A DNA stretch of 64,000 bases from Trachythela sp. YZ-2020 (lineage: Eukaryota > Cnidaria > Anthozoa > Malacalcyonacea > Clavulariidae): assembly GCA_016169945.1 (NCBI GenBank), contig JADLSH010000035.1:434001-498000 (forward strand), read 5' to 3'. Of the stretch, positions 22,971 through 35,697 are shown piece by piece. The position numbers and the translations under genes are program-made. The notes under the pieces were generated by a model. That model had not been told where the DNA came from. It did not search any database and saw only the letters and a program-made list of their open reading frames with translations. Numbering within the stretch: position 1 is the first letter of the stretch; the number at the start of each line of letters is the position of its first letter.

Positions 22971-23295
22971 TTTTTTAATTCTTAAATAAATAAATTAAGT
23001 AAATATAAGAACGAACAAAGAATAATTGGAGGAAATATATGTAAAGGATGCCAGAGAGACAAGATTTGCCATATTAAAGTTGTAGTAAAATTCTCCCTAG
23101 GATAAGTTAATATAAAAGCAAAGTTTAAAGAATACAACTTATAAAAGGACATGAATGATGGATTGCCATGCCTGTAAGTAAATGGCCAACTCTTGCCCAC
23201 TCATTAGGAATTGAAATAGGTCAATACTCATAACTATTCATTTCTTAAGAAGGATTTATAGTAAATTAGCTTGCCCTCAACACATCAATGCCCAA
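22971..23295. other. No gene recognised
   Basis: Unassigned AT-rich sequence left of the direct repeat. Confidence 0.3.
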
Positions 23296-23755
23296 CACAC
23301 TATTTTGCTGATACACATGTGTCGAACCTTTCTACCATCCACCTTGTCAGCCTGGTGTCCATGATCAGTTGTGCTGTTTTGACAATGTCAAGAAGGGAGC
23401 TGATATAACATGCATGGTGTCAATACATCTTTGCAATCAGTAAACTGATTTGCATACATACAGCACCCAAACCCAGTATGGAAAGAAAGCGATTGCCATG
23501 TCACATGTGCCGTGCACAACAGATTATTCTGGTGCACAACTTGGTGCACAATTTTCATTTCAGTTATTTTTGGTGCAACATATCTATTATAGTGGACAGT
23601 ACATTGGCCAATAAGTCCTATCAGTGCACACCAACAATTGTGTGTTTCACTGTCCGGTGCACAGAAAAATTACATTCCATACTGGACCCAAACAGACAAA
23701 ACACATGAAGAAAGATCCAGACAATTTTGCATCAGTGACCATGACTTGGTCATGA
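23296..23755 (+). repeat. Left 460-bp direct repeat flanking a LINE
   Basis: Starts CACACTATTTTGCTGATACA and ends CATGACTTGGTCATGA. By eye it is identical, base for base, to 26990-27449 at a constant offset of 3694. It contains several GGTGCACAA motifs. Its edges coincide with the two ends of the LINE, which is the arrangement of a very long target-site duplication. Confidence 0.92.
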
Positions 23756-26700
23756 AAGTCTTTGGCTGTGGTAAAATTCATGCATGTCGAACAATCGATT
23801 CTACAACATGGCAAACATTATTGGATTTGAATATAGCGGTAAAGAAACCTACGAAACGTGGTTGTCGTGCTGGAATCAACAAGGTACGAAATATTAAAAC
23901 AGTTATTGGAAACCGACCTTCCACTGATTTTGGTTCAAGCACTCAACAATTATCCTCAATGGCAAATCGTGCTTCATTTCAACAACCTTTCAGCCTCACA
24001 CGCAGTTTCTATAAGCACCAAGTTAATTTGAATAACCTAAGCTATATAAAGGCCCAAGGCCAAGCGGTGAATACGAATCAGTTAGATAAGGAAAGTATAA
24101 AACATTTTGTTCCCAGCTTGATGTTAACAAATGCGATGTCGCTAGCCCCCAAGATCGACGAAGTTCGCTCGTTTGTTTTGGACTCCAAGTTGGACCTAGC
24201 ATGCATCACTGAAACGTGGCTTAGGGACACCGTTAACGACAATGCAATTCATATTCCTGGATATAAATTAGTGCGCAAAGACCGCATTTTTAGTTCTCAC
24301 GGTGGTGTTTGTATTTATGTTCGTGATGAATTTCAGTGTTTTCGGCTTGACGCCCATGAATCGGTCAACTTCGAAGTACTTTTTACTAAAATACGCCCAA
24401 GAAGACTCCCACGGGAATTCCATGCATTGTACTAGGAACAATATACCATCCGCCAGGTAATAATAACTCCTCAATGATCGACTATTTAGTCAATTCCCTG
24501 ACGGCTATTGAGAGCGAAATCCCCAACTGTGGAATTGTTTTGGCCGGTGACTTAAACCATCTTGATACATCATCGATCAAACGTCAATTTAGACTAAAAC
24601 AACTAGTGAACTTTCCCACGCGAGGTAGAAACATTTTAGATGTGATCCTCACAAATATGCCAACCTTTTATGAGAAACCGGTAAAATTTTCTCCCTTTGG
24701 CCTTTCCGATCACTGTACCATTACCATTTCACCAATTTCAAAAACCAAAAGCAACAACAAACCAGTTAAAATTGTAAGCAGAGATTTAAGACCATCTAAA
24801 AAAGAACAACTCGGTCGCTACCTGTCCTCGATTGATTGGACAACTCTTGCCTCCATTGACATTGTAGAAGACAAAGCGAAACTACTAGAGGACTATATTA
24901 TAATTGGCCTTAATAACATTATGCCAGCAAAAACAATAACAGTTCACTCAAATGACGCACCATGGAAACGTCAACTAGCCTTACAACATGGAAACAATAC
25001 ATTATTTAAATACTATAGGAATCTTGTTAATCGCAATCGAAAGAAGTGTAGGGGGAATTATTATGCAAGTAAAATAAGCCATTTAAAAAATTCCAAACAA
25101 AGAATTGGTGGAGAGAAGTCAAACAAATTTGCGGTCACGCGCCTTTAAATAATCATAAAGACCTCCCTTCCCTTCTCGCTGTTGAAGACTCCGATCTAAT
25201 GTCCCTTGGCGACCAAGCTAATTTAATAAATAACACGTTTTTACAGCCGCAGCAAACGTATCAACTACTTAACGAGTCGGCCAAAATACATCAGCAATTA
25301 GCATCAACATTTACCGCATCCTTTTCGGTTATTCCTGCCGATACAGTACAAGTAACTGAATTTGACACATTTACGAAATTGAAAGCTCTCAACCCAAACA
25401 AATCTCCTGGACCGGATGGTATACCCCCTTGGGTTTATAAAGAATTTGCAGAAATTTTGGCATATCCCATTAGCCTTATTTTAAATTGTTCTTATAAGCA
25501 AGAAAAACTACCGTTAGCGTGGAAAAAGGCAAATATTTCTCCTGTTCCGAAAAATACGCAAGTAACAGACATTAACAAGCATTTACGTCCTATTTCTTTA
25601 ACACCAGTTGTGTCAAAATTGTCCGAAGAATTTATCCTCGAAAGACAACTTAAGTCTGCAGTTCTAAAAGTCATCGACTCCAATCAGTACGGTGTTGTAC
25701 CTAAGTCATCCACTACGTTGGCCCTGATTTCAATGATGCATGAATGGCTATTAGCCACGGACGAACCGGGTAACATGATTCGTACAGTGCTTTTCGACTT
25801 TCGAAAGGCGTTTGATCTTATTGACCACAACCGTTTGATATCGAAATTAAAATCTCTCGATCTTCCGTCCTCAACTATCAATTGGATTATTGATTTTTTA
25901 ATTGACCGTAAACAACGAGTTAAGTTAACGTCTAACTGTTATTCTGAATGGGGTCAAGTGCGCTCAGGTGTGCCGCAGAGACAAAACTGGGTCCTTGGCT
26001 GTACATATTAATGATTAATGATCTAACAACAACCCGTACAAAACCTTGGAAATATGTGGATGACACTACTCTATCTGAAGTCATCCATAAAGGAAAGCCA
26101 AGCTCAATTCAGGAACCTGTTGACGAAGTTCAAGAATGGACACGCTCAAATTTGGCTGAACTAAACGAGGATAAATGTAAAGAGCTCAGAATTGATTTTT
26201 CGCGGAAGCAAACCCAAACAAATCACCTCAACCCCATCCGAGTCAACGGCAATGAGATTGAGGTCGTAAACCACGCGAAAATTCTTGGACTTACAATAAG
26301 CAGTGACTGCAAGTGGAAAGTGCACGTTGATAACATCGTATCCAAGGCCAGTAAGCGGCTATATCTGATCACACAGTTAAAGAGAGCTCGTGTTCCTGCA
26401 AAAGAAATTATTCAAATATATTGTTCATGCATTCGTCCGCTACTGGAATACGCCTCGCCTGTTTTTCATAACTCCTTACCGCAATATTTAAATTTAGATA
26501 TTGAAAGAGTCCAAAAACGATGTATTAAAAGAATATTTCCCGGCAGTTCATACGAAGAAGGTCTCAAATTAGCTAATCTAGAAACCTTGAGTGATCGCCG
26601 ATCGGAAGCGTGCAAAAAACTATTCCTCCAAGCCTACTCTGATACTAACCATAAATTAAACAACCTGATTCCAAAGGAGAACTCGTGCCAATATTCCCTA

Positions 26701-26989
26701 AGAAGAAGCCGTAAAATTTTAGTGCCAAGAACCAGAACCGATCGTTTTAAAAACTCCTTTGTCATTTCTAACATTTCAAATATGTAATATATCTAGGTAA
26801 TTTTAAATGTATATATAAATTCTTCATGTTTTCCCATCGGAATTTTAGGAAAACAATTTCATCAAACTTTTTAAACTAAACTAATTTATAGGTAATCTAT
26901 TTTGACTATTTATTTCTTGTAAATATTCGTTGATAATTCAGTGTACAGTTTTCTGTAACTGCAAACTATGAATCTATTAAAATCACTAT
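23756..26989 (+). pseudogene. Non-LTR retrotransposon, endonuclease plus YVDD-type RT
   Basis: The order is complete for an ORF2-like protein. An N-terminal leader (KPTKRGCRAGINKVRNIKTV) precedes the endonuclease (LACITETWL, GGVCIYVRDE, LGTIYHPPG, VLAGDLNHLD, SDHCTI). A linker (SRDLRPSKKEQLGRYLSSID) follows. The RT has NPNKSPGPDGIPPWVYKEF, LRPISLTPVVSKL, LFDFRKAFDLIDH, SGVPQ and the catalytic KYVDDTTLSE at about 26050-26079. The C-terminus has IRPLLEYASPVFHNSLPQY and SLRRSRKILVPRTRTDRF. Three frame breaks occur: near 24410, near 25100 and near 25978. The first is the loss of one C in a CCC run. There is no ORF1 and no microsatellite tail. Confidence 0.9.
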
Positions 26990-27449
26990 CACACTATTTT
27001 GCTGATACACATGTGTCGAACCTTTCTACCATCCACCTTGTCAGCCTGGTGTCCATGATCAGTTGTGCTGTTTTGACAATGTCAAGAAGGGAGCTGATAT
27101 AACATGCATGGTGTCAATACATCTTTGCAATCAGTAAACTGATTTGCATACATACAGCACCCAAACCCAGTATGGAAAGAAAGCGATTGCCATGTCACAT
27201 GTGCCGTGCACAACAGATTATTCTGGTGCACAACTTGGTGCACAATTTTCATTTCAGTTATTTTTGGTGCAACATATCTATTATAGTGGACAGTACATTG
27301 GCCAATAAGTCCTATCAGTGCACACCAACAATTGTGTGTTTCACTGTCCGGTGCACAGAAAAATTACATTCCATACTGGACCCAAACAGACAAAACACAT
27401 GAAGAAAGATCCAGACAATTTTGCATCAGTGACCATGACTTGGTCATGA
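26990..27449 (+). repeat. Right 460-bp direct repeat flanking the LINE
   Basis: Identical by inspection to 23296-23755. It follows directly on the LINE 3' end (ATTAAAATCACTAT). Confidence 0.92.
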
Positions 27450-27649
27450 CAGCTGAACCAAATGGAAACAAGGCTCAAGTGTATAAATGGGGCATTAAAC
27501 AGTAGTGTTCTTTTGGAAACTGCAGGCATATACTGGGAATTGGTGGAAATAACTGGAAAATTGTTTAGATAACAATATAAGCAAATTTTTATATTAAAAA
27601 AATAATGAACAACACACTCTGCATTTAAGATCAATTTCATGGTTGCAAG

Positions 27650-27757
27650 TTCAAAATTCGGCTGCATTATAAACGTAGATTCACTCCACAAAAGGCTATA
27701 TTTGGGCAGGCTTCCAGTTTTATAGTATAATAAATCAAAACAAGTACTATTAAACAT
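27650..27757 (-). repeat. Unnamed repeat family, copy 2
   Basis: The reverse complement matches 21136-21215 (CCCAAATATAGCCTTTTGTG block). 27450-27649 holds nothing else I recognise. Confidence 0.6.
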
Positions 27758-27939
27758 GTCCGCTTTTCTGCGCGTTCATATTCGAAGGCCTTGCTACTGG
27801 ATGATATTTCAGAACTGGACTGTTAAACTTGCAATACAATAAACTGCGCGAAGTTTGATAACTGGACTGCTATTTTAATTAAACAATTTTCTGGCCAATT
27901 TTACCTTAGTCGTGTGATCGCTCTGATCACCCCTAGATC

Positions 27940-28173
27940 CGCCCCTGTGAGTATGTACATTGGTCTGGTTTGCAATTACGTCTTTCAGAGGTTAATTGGA
28001 GCACTCTCAAGCTTTAGTTTATTAATGAAAAACTCGCACGAATTATGTCTGCGCACGCATAACGTTTGTAGTCCTATATGGTTCAATGCATCAGAGTATG
28101 ACATATCGGGAATAATAATACGAAGCGCTCTCTTCTGGATGGAATCAATGAGATCGGACTGATTCATCGTCAA
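27940..28173 (-). pseudogene. Small RT C-terminal fragment
   Basis: The minus-strand frame reads SDLIDSIQKRALRIIIPDMS, YSDALNHIGLQTLCVRRHN and SCEFFINKLK. This corresponds to the post-RT region of the YVDD-type elements in this window (compare LEKLQKRALRIIYSDLSYTQ at 20339). Only about 65 codons survive. Confidence 0.75.
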
Positions 28174-31100
28174 CTATGAGAATGTTACTATTTTTTTCTG
28201 TAACATTTTTGTTTACGAGTAAAGTGCAAGTAAAATGTGATAAATTTGCTCATCGGCCGCCATCTTGGATCAAATTCTCAAAAAATTATCTTTGGGGCCA
28301 ATGACCTTTGTGACGTCATTAGATGTGTTCGCTTCAAAACAACATAGGGATCTATATTGCATGAAGGTTTTGGTAACTAAAAATATGTCGTTTTTGCGCG
28401 TTATAATGAACAAAAATTCTCACGACCAGGCAAGGGAAATAAGGAAATGCTACACTATCGGGTAAAGCCATATTAAGCGTGTGAGAGGAAAGGAATGGCG
28501 AATTTTACAACTTGAGTGGTTCAATTGTGTCACGCGTTTGTCTGATTGGGGTATTATTGAAGCTATACTATAGTATTTTGTGTCAATTGAAATTTAACGA
28601 GAAAGGTAAAGGGTCATACACTCTGGAAAAGGTTTCAGGAACCATCTGTTGTTGTAGGATGCATTCTTTAAACAAAGACAAGAGAAGAGATGTTTGCAAT
28701 GTTATATTAACTCGAGACACCGAGACAGGTTGAACCGGGGTTGAACGCATGTCAACCTAAACTAAAGCCTTGAATGCTACTGAAAAATAAATCTGGTGCA
28801 GATTTATTGGATACAAGTAATATTCTTTTGAAAACAATCTATATTCAAGTTGTAGTGATTATTAAAGAATAGTTATTCACGCGATTCATATAATTATGAA
28901 GTTTTGAGCTTCTATTGTCAATATAGTACATTATTTAGTATATCTAGCTAGTTTATAGAAAAAAGCCAGACCATAGCTGTTCTCAGGCTTAAATTCAGTT
29001 TCATACGTGTGGCTAAAAGTTTGGTAAATTATACATGATGAAGCTGGTAAAAGTATTGCCGAAAATGTAGCGATTCCCATTACAGTAATTCAGTAAATAT
29101 AGTTAATTGCGTCAATACACAATATCAATTATAGAAGTGAGAACTCTAATACTTTTAGTTCTTTTGTTATACTCTTTTTTACGAAAAGTCAAGACGCTTT
29201 TTTTTTCAATTTTAAAGAAATATTGGGTGGGGAATAACTGATCATTATAAAAATAGAAATTAATAATTTAATTGTGTTGCCGCACTTAACTGCTATTAAC
29301 TGACATACCGGTATTCTCTTCGCTTTTCAAAATGACTGTAGTTCTATTAATCTTGTTTGTTTTATTTCAATAATCATGGGTAGCCTAACTTAAATTTGCA
29401 CTATGTCAATACAAGCGATGAAGCGATATACTCTACAACAATCAATAATATACCTCGAATACGAATACAGCATGCTATTTGTAGTTTGTTTTATGTAATA
29501 GCGCTTCTTTATACTACACTGTCCAACTGCATTGAAAGTATAAAAGGAGTAGTTCAATCTCAATGATGAACTATCCAAATTTTTAGGCCTTTATTATTGT
29601 GTATTTTGAATCTATATATAATTGCGCCAGCTACTTAGGTTTATTGGTTTAATAGTTAATATTAGTATAGACTACATTGTGACAATTTTATTTACTGTTG
29701 TATTTTCAATAATAATTGGAACTGGTAACTGAACGTGCTGATAGAGATTTGATTGTTTTGCAATTTGAGCAATTTTTATGCATTTATCCAGCGAGACTGC
29801 CGAGACATTCAGGGGATATAGAAAATAATAGCATAACATTCCATAAGGATTTCCTATGTGATATTCGAATTTATGCGTCTATTTCACACGGAATTAGAAG
29901 AAATAGTATCAAAAGTAGTGGTACAAACATGTTACACACTTGTTAAAACCTTTCTGCCTTCTATTTTGCCGCAACGTTTACCGCGTGTGGTAATACACTA
30001 TATAGTTTATATTAGAGAAATTGTGTCAACCCATCTAATGACGTCATTTAATGTATTCATGCATAAATTAGCATAAGCCGTTTTTTTCAAAATGGCGGAC
30101 GACTGTTGAACTTTGTCACAAATTTTCTCAACAACTAAATGCGATGGACAAGGGAAACTATGAAATTAAGTATTCCATAGGCATGCTCTATAAATATAAG
30201 GAATAAAAATTTTCGTTGCCAATGTCCTTTAACTGACGCAAAGCGTAAAGTCTGGACTGATTCGATTTTTGAGCGGGCGCATTTCTTCAACCGCCATTTT
30301 ATACTTCGAACGTTGAAAAGTTGATTTTTCAGAGGATTTTTGTGCTTTTTTACTGGACTATTTATGGAAATTAAAGTGTTTCTTGAAATATTAAGTTGTG
30401 GTGCTTATACCAATGGATATTACGGCTTAAGAACTCGAAATGCAAATAATTTTTATTTACAAATAGGCAACATAATTTGTTTGTCCTTCATCATCAGGAA
30501 TTACTAGTGTCTTTAAATACACATTTTGAAGAAAATTACACATATTCCTTATTAAATTTTCCAAAATCTGGTCCTGGCCTTTAGCTAGAAAAGGTATTTT
30601 ATGAAAGCTAAATCATACTTTGTTCTATTAAAACTTGAAACATTCATAGGAAAAATGTGCTAGATGTTGTAATTGCCAAATGCACTTATGCAGTGAAAAT
30701 GTCATGTTGTCACTTGCTTATGAAATTGCTCCTGTGTTGCTTTGTTATAAAGTAAATATAGATGCAAAAACGTTCTTGAGGCTGCTCAAGTATTGGTTGT
30801 TATGAGTCAGGAAATGCCGCATTGATTTGTTTGAGTTTAAGTGTCTTATGGCTGTCTTAAATATAGGCATGCTTGCTTTGTCAAATTCAGTGGTGATATG
30901 ACATATAAATAAACATATCTTAAGATTTTGCCCCTGGCCTTTCTCTAAAATATGGCTTAAAATTATCTTTATTAGTCAAGCTTCATGGAAAAATTAGTGG
31001 GTATGCTGGGAAAAATGCGCGCGATATAAATTTTAAGCTCTGAATATGTGTGTGTCAGCCATCACTGATTGCAGCCCACATAAGAAAATGTTATAGCAAT

Positions 31101-31267
31101 TTGGTATTGATTCATATCTTACTGTTTTGTGTTTTCAAAATTATTGGTAGAGTAACTGGCAAATCATTTTCTACTTTGGCTTTGATTTTAAATACAGCTT
31201 GGGCATCATTGGCCTACATTTGCCTAACAATTTCCCTGTTTTAGGCCATTTCTCCAAAGATTTATAA
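28174..31267. other. 3.1 kb without a recognisable gene
   Basis: AT-rich sequence. It has YY1-like sites at 28256 (GCCGCCATCTTG) and 30088 (CAAAATGGCGGA) and a T-rich tract near 29199. I see no splice-bounded coding exon and no TE domain. Confidence 0.4.
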
Positions 31268-31493
31268 TAATAATGACTTTATTTAAACTGGAAAAAGACC
31301 GACAGCATATTTACAAGAAATAGCTGGTATTAGCCGGTGACCAGCATCGTAAAGGATTTCTATGATAAAAAAAACAAACGCGGATTACTATTTTACACTA
31401 CATTACTATTTTACACTAAATATATGTTCTTTTTTGTCCTTATTTAATAAATACTTAAACACTTCAGTTTTAAAGTTTGATAAGGATTGTACT
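31268..31493 (-). mobile_element. LINE 3' end fragment
   Basis: On the minus strand it reads ELRRVQSLSNFKTEVFKYLL, a typical ORF2 C-terminus, then a stop. A 3' UTR and AATAAAGTCATTATTATTAT follow at the plus-left end. It joins directly to the transposase pseudogene and removes its 3' part. Confidence 0.7.
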
Positions 31494-32513
31494 CTACGCA
31501 GTTCTACGCAGATCAGCTATCGATCTTGGTGCCCGGGTCATTTCACTTGGGACATTGATGGCTCGCAGTCGGTTGTTGATATCTTCTTCTTTTCTTCCAA
31601 TGTAGAAAGGCTTGTCATGTTGGTGGCTATCCAGCCACAAGCTGACAAACTGGCGAGTGACTCCCAAGCACACACAGTGCATGAAGTCAACAGCCACACC
31701 TCTAACGACGTCGAATGTGGGAATTATTCCAATTATGGTTGGCCCTTTAACTCCTTTCACATCATTTCCTTTCTGAAGAGCTGTACTGCAGTTGCTTGTC
31801 GGCTGTCCGCATCTTTGGAGGACCTCTATTGGGGTAGTATCTTGTGGGAGGACCACCATGACGTGTAACTGTTTCAACAGGAAACTCGCATCAATCACAG
31901 CCATGTTGTCCATTAAACAGTTTACAATTTTTGACAATTGCCCGTGCGGGGGAATCTGCATTGAGGACATGGGCAATAACTCTTCTCGGCTGATCTTCAC
32001 CCTCCAACACAAAACCATTCGTTTCGAGGTGCTTGCATTCTTCAGAAAATGGCTTCAAAAACGTGTTCATTGCAGGTTTTTTGTTGCCAAACCAGAGCCC
32101 ATGAAGTAGGATGTGCTTTCCTCGTAGATGCGGTGGTAACTCATTTATAGCGCTTTGAATTGGCCAAATGGAAGACCGCGAAGATTTAAAAACAGGAATC
32201 CCGTCAGTGTTCCAGGTTTAATGAGAAATCATTGTGCGAGAAGCCATGTTCCTCCACTAACTTGTGATAAAGTTTTGCAGATGTGGTATCTGATATGACT
32301 TCTCTGTCTCTGGATCATCGTGGTTTGTCAGGAAACCTCTTAGCTCATCATTATTAAGCAAATCCTTTATTTGACTCTCAGCTGGCAAATACAAAAAGTA
32401 ATTGCCTTTTTTCATGTACTCATCTGCATTAAATCTTTCGTTGCATGATTCACAATTCTTTTCAGCAGTGTCTTTCCCAGATAGAACAGGCATGATCGAC
32501 AATAGTAGTGAAC
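31494..32513 (-). pseudogene. CACTA/EnSpm-like transposase, main exon (broken)
   Basis: It encodes the core of the tnp2-type transposase domain protein common in cnidarian genomes. In order: VHYYCRSCLFYLGK, ESCNERF, NYFLYLPAESQIKDLL, WNTDGIPVFKSS, LHGLWFGNKKPAMNTFLKPF, KGPTIIGIIPTFDVVRGVAV, DFMHCVCLGVTRQFVSLWLD, YIGRKEEDINNRL and MTRAPRSIADLR. Several single-base frame breaks occur, for example a lost G near 32473. The 5' splice acceptor expected at 32514-32515 reads CG instead of AG. The 3' end is cut by a LINE tail. Upstream exons at 34609, 35445 and 35698 agree in phase. The family assignment is from recognised motifs, not a search. Confidence 0.75.
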
Positions 32514-32588
32514 CGAAAAATTGGAGGAGCCAAAAGGGTATTATTAAATTTTGGCGAGAAATAATTCAACAGTGAACAGAGTAGAAAT

Positions 32589-32627
32589 CTGGGGTTATAT
32601 TCTGGGGTTATATTCTGGGGTTATATT
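32589..32627. repeat. 13-bp tandem repeat x3
   Basis: CTGGGGTTATATT is repeated three times without change. Confidence 0.95.
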
Positions 32628-34182
32628 CTACGTAGAGTAAAATACTATGTTGATTCTAGTCAGGTTGATTTTCAGTCACCTATAAAAGACTTCAATATCG
32701 TCAATTGTAGCCTCTGTTTATAAAAAAAATATTTAAAAATGAATATGTTTTCTTGATTTCTTAGTTGCTGTTCTGTATTTTTATGTCATATTATACATAT
32801 TTGATGCGGAAGTAGAAATCTGTTTGATTGGTTAATATTTATTTGCTCAATATGTCTCTCTCAACGTACATTCAGTTGTCTTAAAATCTAGTTGAAAATT
32901 AGGGTATATTTAACCAGTCTCAAGAGATTGTTATACTCGGGCATTGTAATACAGTAGTTGTGATAGACATATATATATACTCCAGTTGTTTGAATTATGA
33001 CAAAGAGATAGCTTGCACTTGCGGACATTTTTATATAAATAGCACACTTAGTTTGTGCTGAGATCCTGTAGAACTGTACCACCAAGTGCTTTGAAATGAT
33101 TGAACTTCTCATTTAAAAAAATTCTTGGTGCATTAAGTCCTGGCTCAGCTTGGTCCTGTAGACTTGCACACATGCTGAAAATTGACATAATATCATGCAT
33201 TTCCAAAAGTAATTAATCTTGTAGTTAGAAGATTGACTGTGTGACCCTCATGTTTTAATTTTTGTGAATCTGTAACATTTTACAACATTCCAGTGCATAT
33301 TGTGGCCTAGTTTAATCAATTAATATGCTGGAAATTCAGACATTTTATCAAATTCTCTCTGCATTTGTTTGGGAGGTCATAGTCAAATCTGGCAAATCTA
33401 AAAATATAGTATGCATGTCATGTACACTTGTATTCGTGGTTTACATCCCACCGTCAGTCAACTAACATTCACTGAATGTTTTCTTATAAAGCCAGGTGTT
33501 CACACATGATCTTTAATAAACTTCACACAGTCCAGTTTAATGAACAAGTTCAATGTTTCCTTCCTCTGCACTTGACGGACGATCACAAAGATTGTTGAAA
33601 TAACTGCAGGACACTTGTCATCAGAGAAGTATGTTTTGCAATCAAAGTCACCAAACAATTGCATAGCAGTAATACTCAAACTTTACTGAAAGGTCTCACA
33701 CATTCCTATACGCACTGAAATTGGCAGGTCTGGTTCAAGGGGAATATAAGATGACCCTAAATTCCCTGCATATAATAACCATATATGCCTATATGCACAA
33801 ATCGCTGTTAATAAGTGCATGAGCCTATAAAAATCTAGTACATAGTATTTGTCTACAGTCACTAAAATTTTTATCACTTAAAGGCTTTGCGTCTATATTT
33901 GGATATAAGCACATTTGCTGGCTATAACTGGAGGCATGCACCTATATGCAGAGAAAAAAGGTCCACTAAAGTATATTTACAAAGAGTTATATAATTAAAT
34001 ATACTTCTAAAATTCATTAATTATTCATAAGCAAAATACAAAGGAAACTCATGACCCGTAGCGGATCTATATATTTGATATAGACTTGCTCAAATTTTCT
34101 CCTTCAATTTTTACAGCGTAGATAACATCAATCTTCAAAATTCCAACGCCAGTGAGCGTACAAAACGAGTCATTTTAGAAGT

Positions 34183-34282
34183 CATATACAAACCTTACAG
34201 TTCGGCCTTTATCAGATCTAAAACACTCGGCTGCGCCTCGATGTTTTAAATCTGATAAAGACCTCTTGTGCGGTTTGTATAT
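34183..34282. repeat. Hairpin with CTCGGCTGCGCCTCG loop
   Basis: ATATACAAACC...CTTTATCAGATCTAAAACA pairs with TGTTTTAAATCTGATAAAG...GGTTTGTATAT. The tip motif CACTCGGCTGCGCCTCG is nearly the same as in the hairpin at 22804-22970, although the arms are unrelated. Confidence 0.85.
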
Positions 34283-34608
34283 ATTACTTAAACAGGTACC
34301 CTAAATGGTACCCCAAAGACCCTAAATGGGCGAGGCGCAAACGGGACTGTAAGGACCATGCAAGGCGCCTGCCCAAACTTAGTGAAAAATAACTGTGTTA
34401 ATAAATCGTATAATGTGTTAGTAACAGTAATTACTGTATTAGTAACAGTATAATGCACATTGCAGATATTTGAGCACATTGCAGCTTAATAGGTAAGCAA
34501 TAATTCCCTCAGCCTAGTTTACACTATATAAATTACACACTCAGGAAACTATATGAGCACAGAACAATAGTGTAAGAACTTGTATAAATTTTAGTATCAA
34601 ATGTTTAC

Positions 34609-34820
34609 CTCAAATGCTTCATCCATATTAAATGCTTTGAAGAACATATACTTTGTACGAGGTACAGAATCAGGTAAGAGAACGTTCAACAGAATCAGCA
34701 AATCTGTTAATGCCACATGAGTCAAATTATGTCGAAGTTTGCCAGGACAAGAACAAGACATTGTGCTGTGGTTACATCGGCTCCGTGGTAGAGAGGGTTG
34801 TTTTTACTTAAAGGATTCAC
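34609..34820 (-). pseudogene. CACTA/EnSpm-like transposase, upstream exon
   Basis: On the minus strand a strong acceptor (TTTAATTTGTGCTTTACAG) opens an exon reading VNPLSKNNPLYHGADVTTAQ and CLVLVLANF. After a one-base loss near 34736 it continues RHNLTHVALTDLLILLNVLL, PDSVPRTKYMFFKAF and NMDEAFE, ending at a GTAAAC donor. The exon is 212 bases; with the lost base it would be 213, exactly 71 codons, phase 0 at both ends. The stretch HNLTHVALTDLL matches the N-terminal region of the same transposase family. Confidence 0.75.
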
Positions 34821-35444
34821 CTGTAAAGCACAAATTAAATCAATTAAGACAACATTGTTAATTAAATTAAATTTAACAAACTTTCTCCAAATAATACTGT
34901 CTCAAATTGTTTAAAAGCGGGTTTGCCTAAATCTGGGTTAATACAAAACTCTCAAGCAAACTTAATAAAACAAGTTGCCTACAAGAACCAGGCATAAAAA
35001 GTGGCCTACTTTCGACTGTTAGTCATGCATGATTTTTGTTGTTTTTGAAGACTTCTGTTTATTGTCTTTAAGCACATATCAATGTTAAACCCCAGGGAGG
35101 TGGGTTGTTCGGGCATATGTGGGGCAATTTATCATCCATTTCATCCCCACACTGGGGAATTTGACTAGCATTTTAGGCCCAAGGCCAAGGGTAGGGCTAT
35201 TTGAACCAAATATTAAAGTTAAAAACATATACTAATTATTGCAATTTATTGCAAAATGGACCAATATTTATCGCGCGATGGTGGGGCATTTGATCGGAAA
35301 TTCATACAAAAAATCAAAGAACCCACATATGCCCCCCCCAGCCTTCCTGGGGCTTAACATTGATAGGTGCATTGATAAATTTATTAATAACGTTCAATGG
35401 TATACCTAGATCGTACATTTGTATTGAATTTTTATATATAGTAC

Positions 35445-35618
35445 CTGGTCCATTTGCACTTCGACCTCGTTTATGCCATCAACTGAATCAATTTCGTGTT
35501 CACTGTTCTCAGCACCGTGCAAATCCTGTCTATTCATATCGTAATCAACATCTATATTGTCACCAACATCAGACGCAATATTTTCTTGGTCAAATGGACC
35601 GTTGTTTACATTCTGTTC
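35445..35618 (-). pseudogene. CACTA/EnSpm-like transposase, acidic N-terminal exon
   Basis: Acceptor ATCATTTGTGTAG and donor GTACTATA bound an uninterrupted 174-base (58-codon) exon. It starts EQNVNNGPFDQENIASDVGD and ends INEVEVQMDQ, strongly acidic. Phase 0 at both ends fits its neighbours. Acidic N-terminal regions are usual in this transposase family. Confidence 0.68.
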
Positions 35619-35697
35619 CTACACAAATGATAGATTACATTCGAATGTGATCGTGTTTGACTAGAAAATAACAATAGAACTATTTTTCAAAACTAAC

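Larger units (their letters stand above)
32514..34608 (-). other. Intron of the transposase pseudogene
   Basis: Contains a 13-bp tandem triplet (32589-32627) and the hairpin at 34183-34282. No exon is seen on either strand. Confidence 0.5.

Noticed and set aside
23296..27449. An LTR retrotransposon with 460-bp LTRs
   Set aside because: The repeats lack TG...CA ends and promoter/poly(A) order. The interior encodes an apurinic-type endonuclease and a non-LTR RT without integrase, protease or gag.
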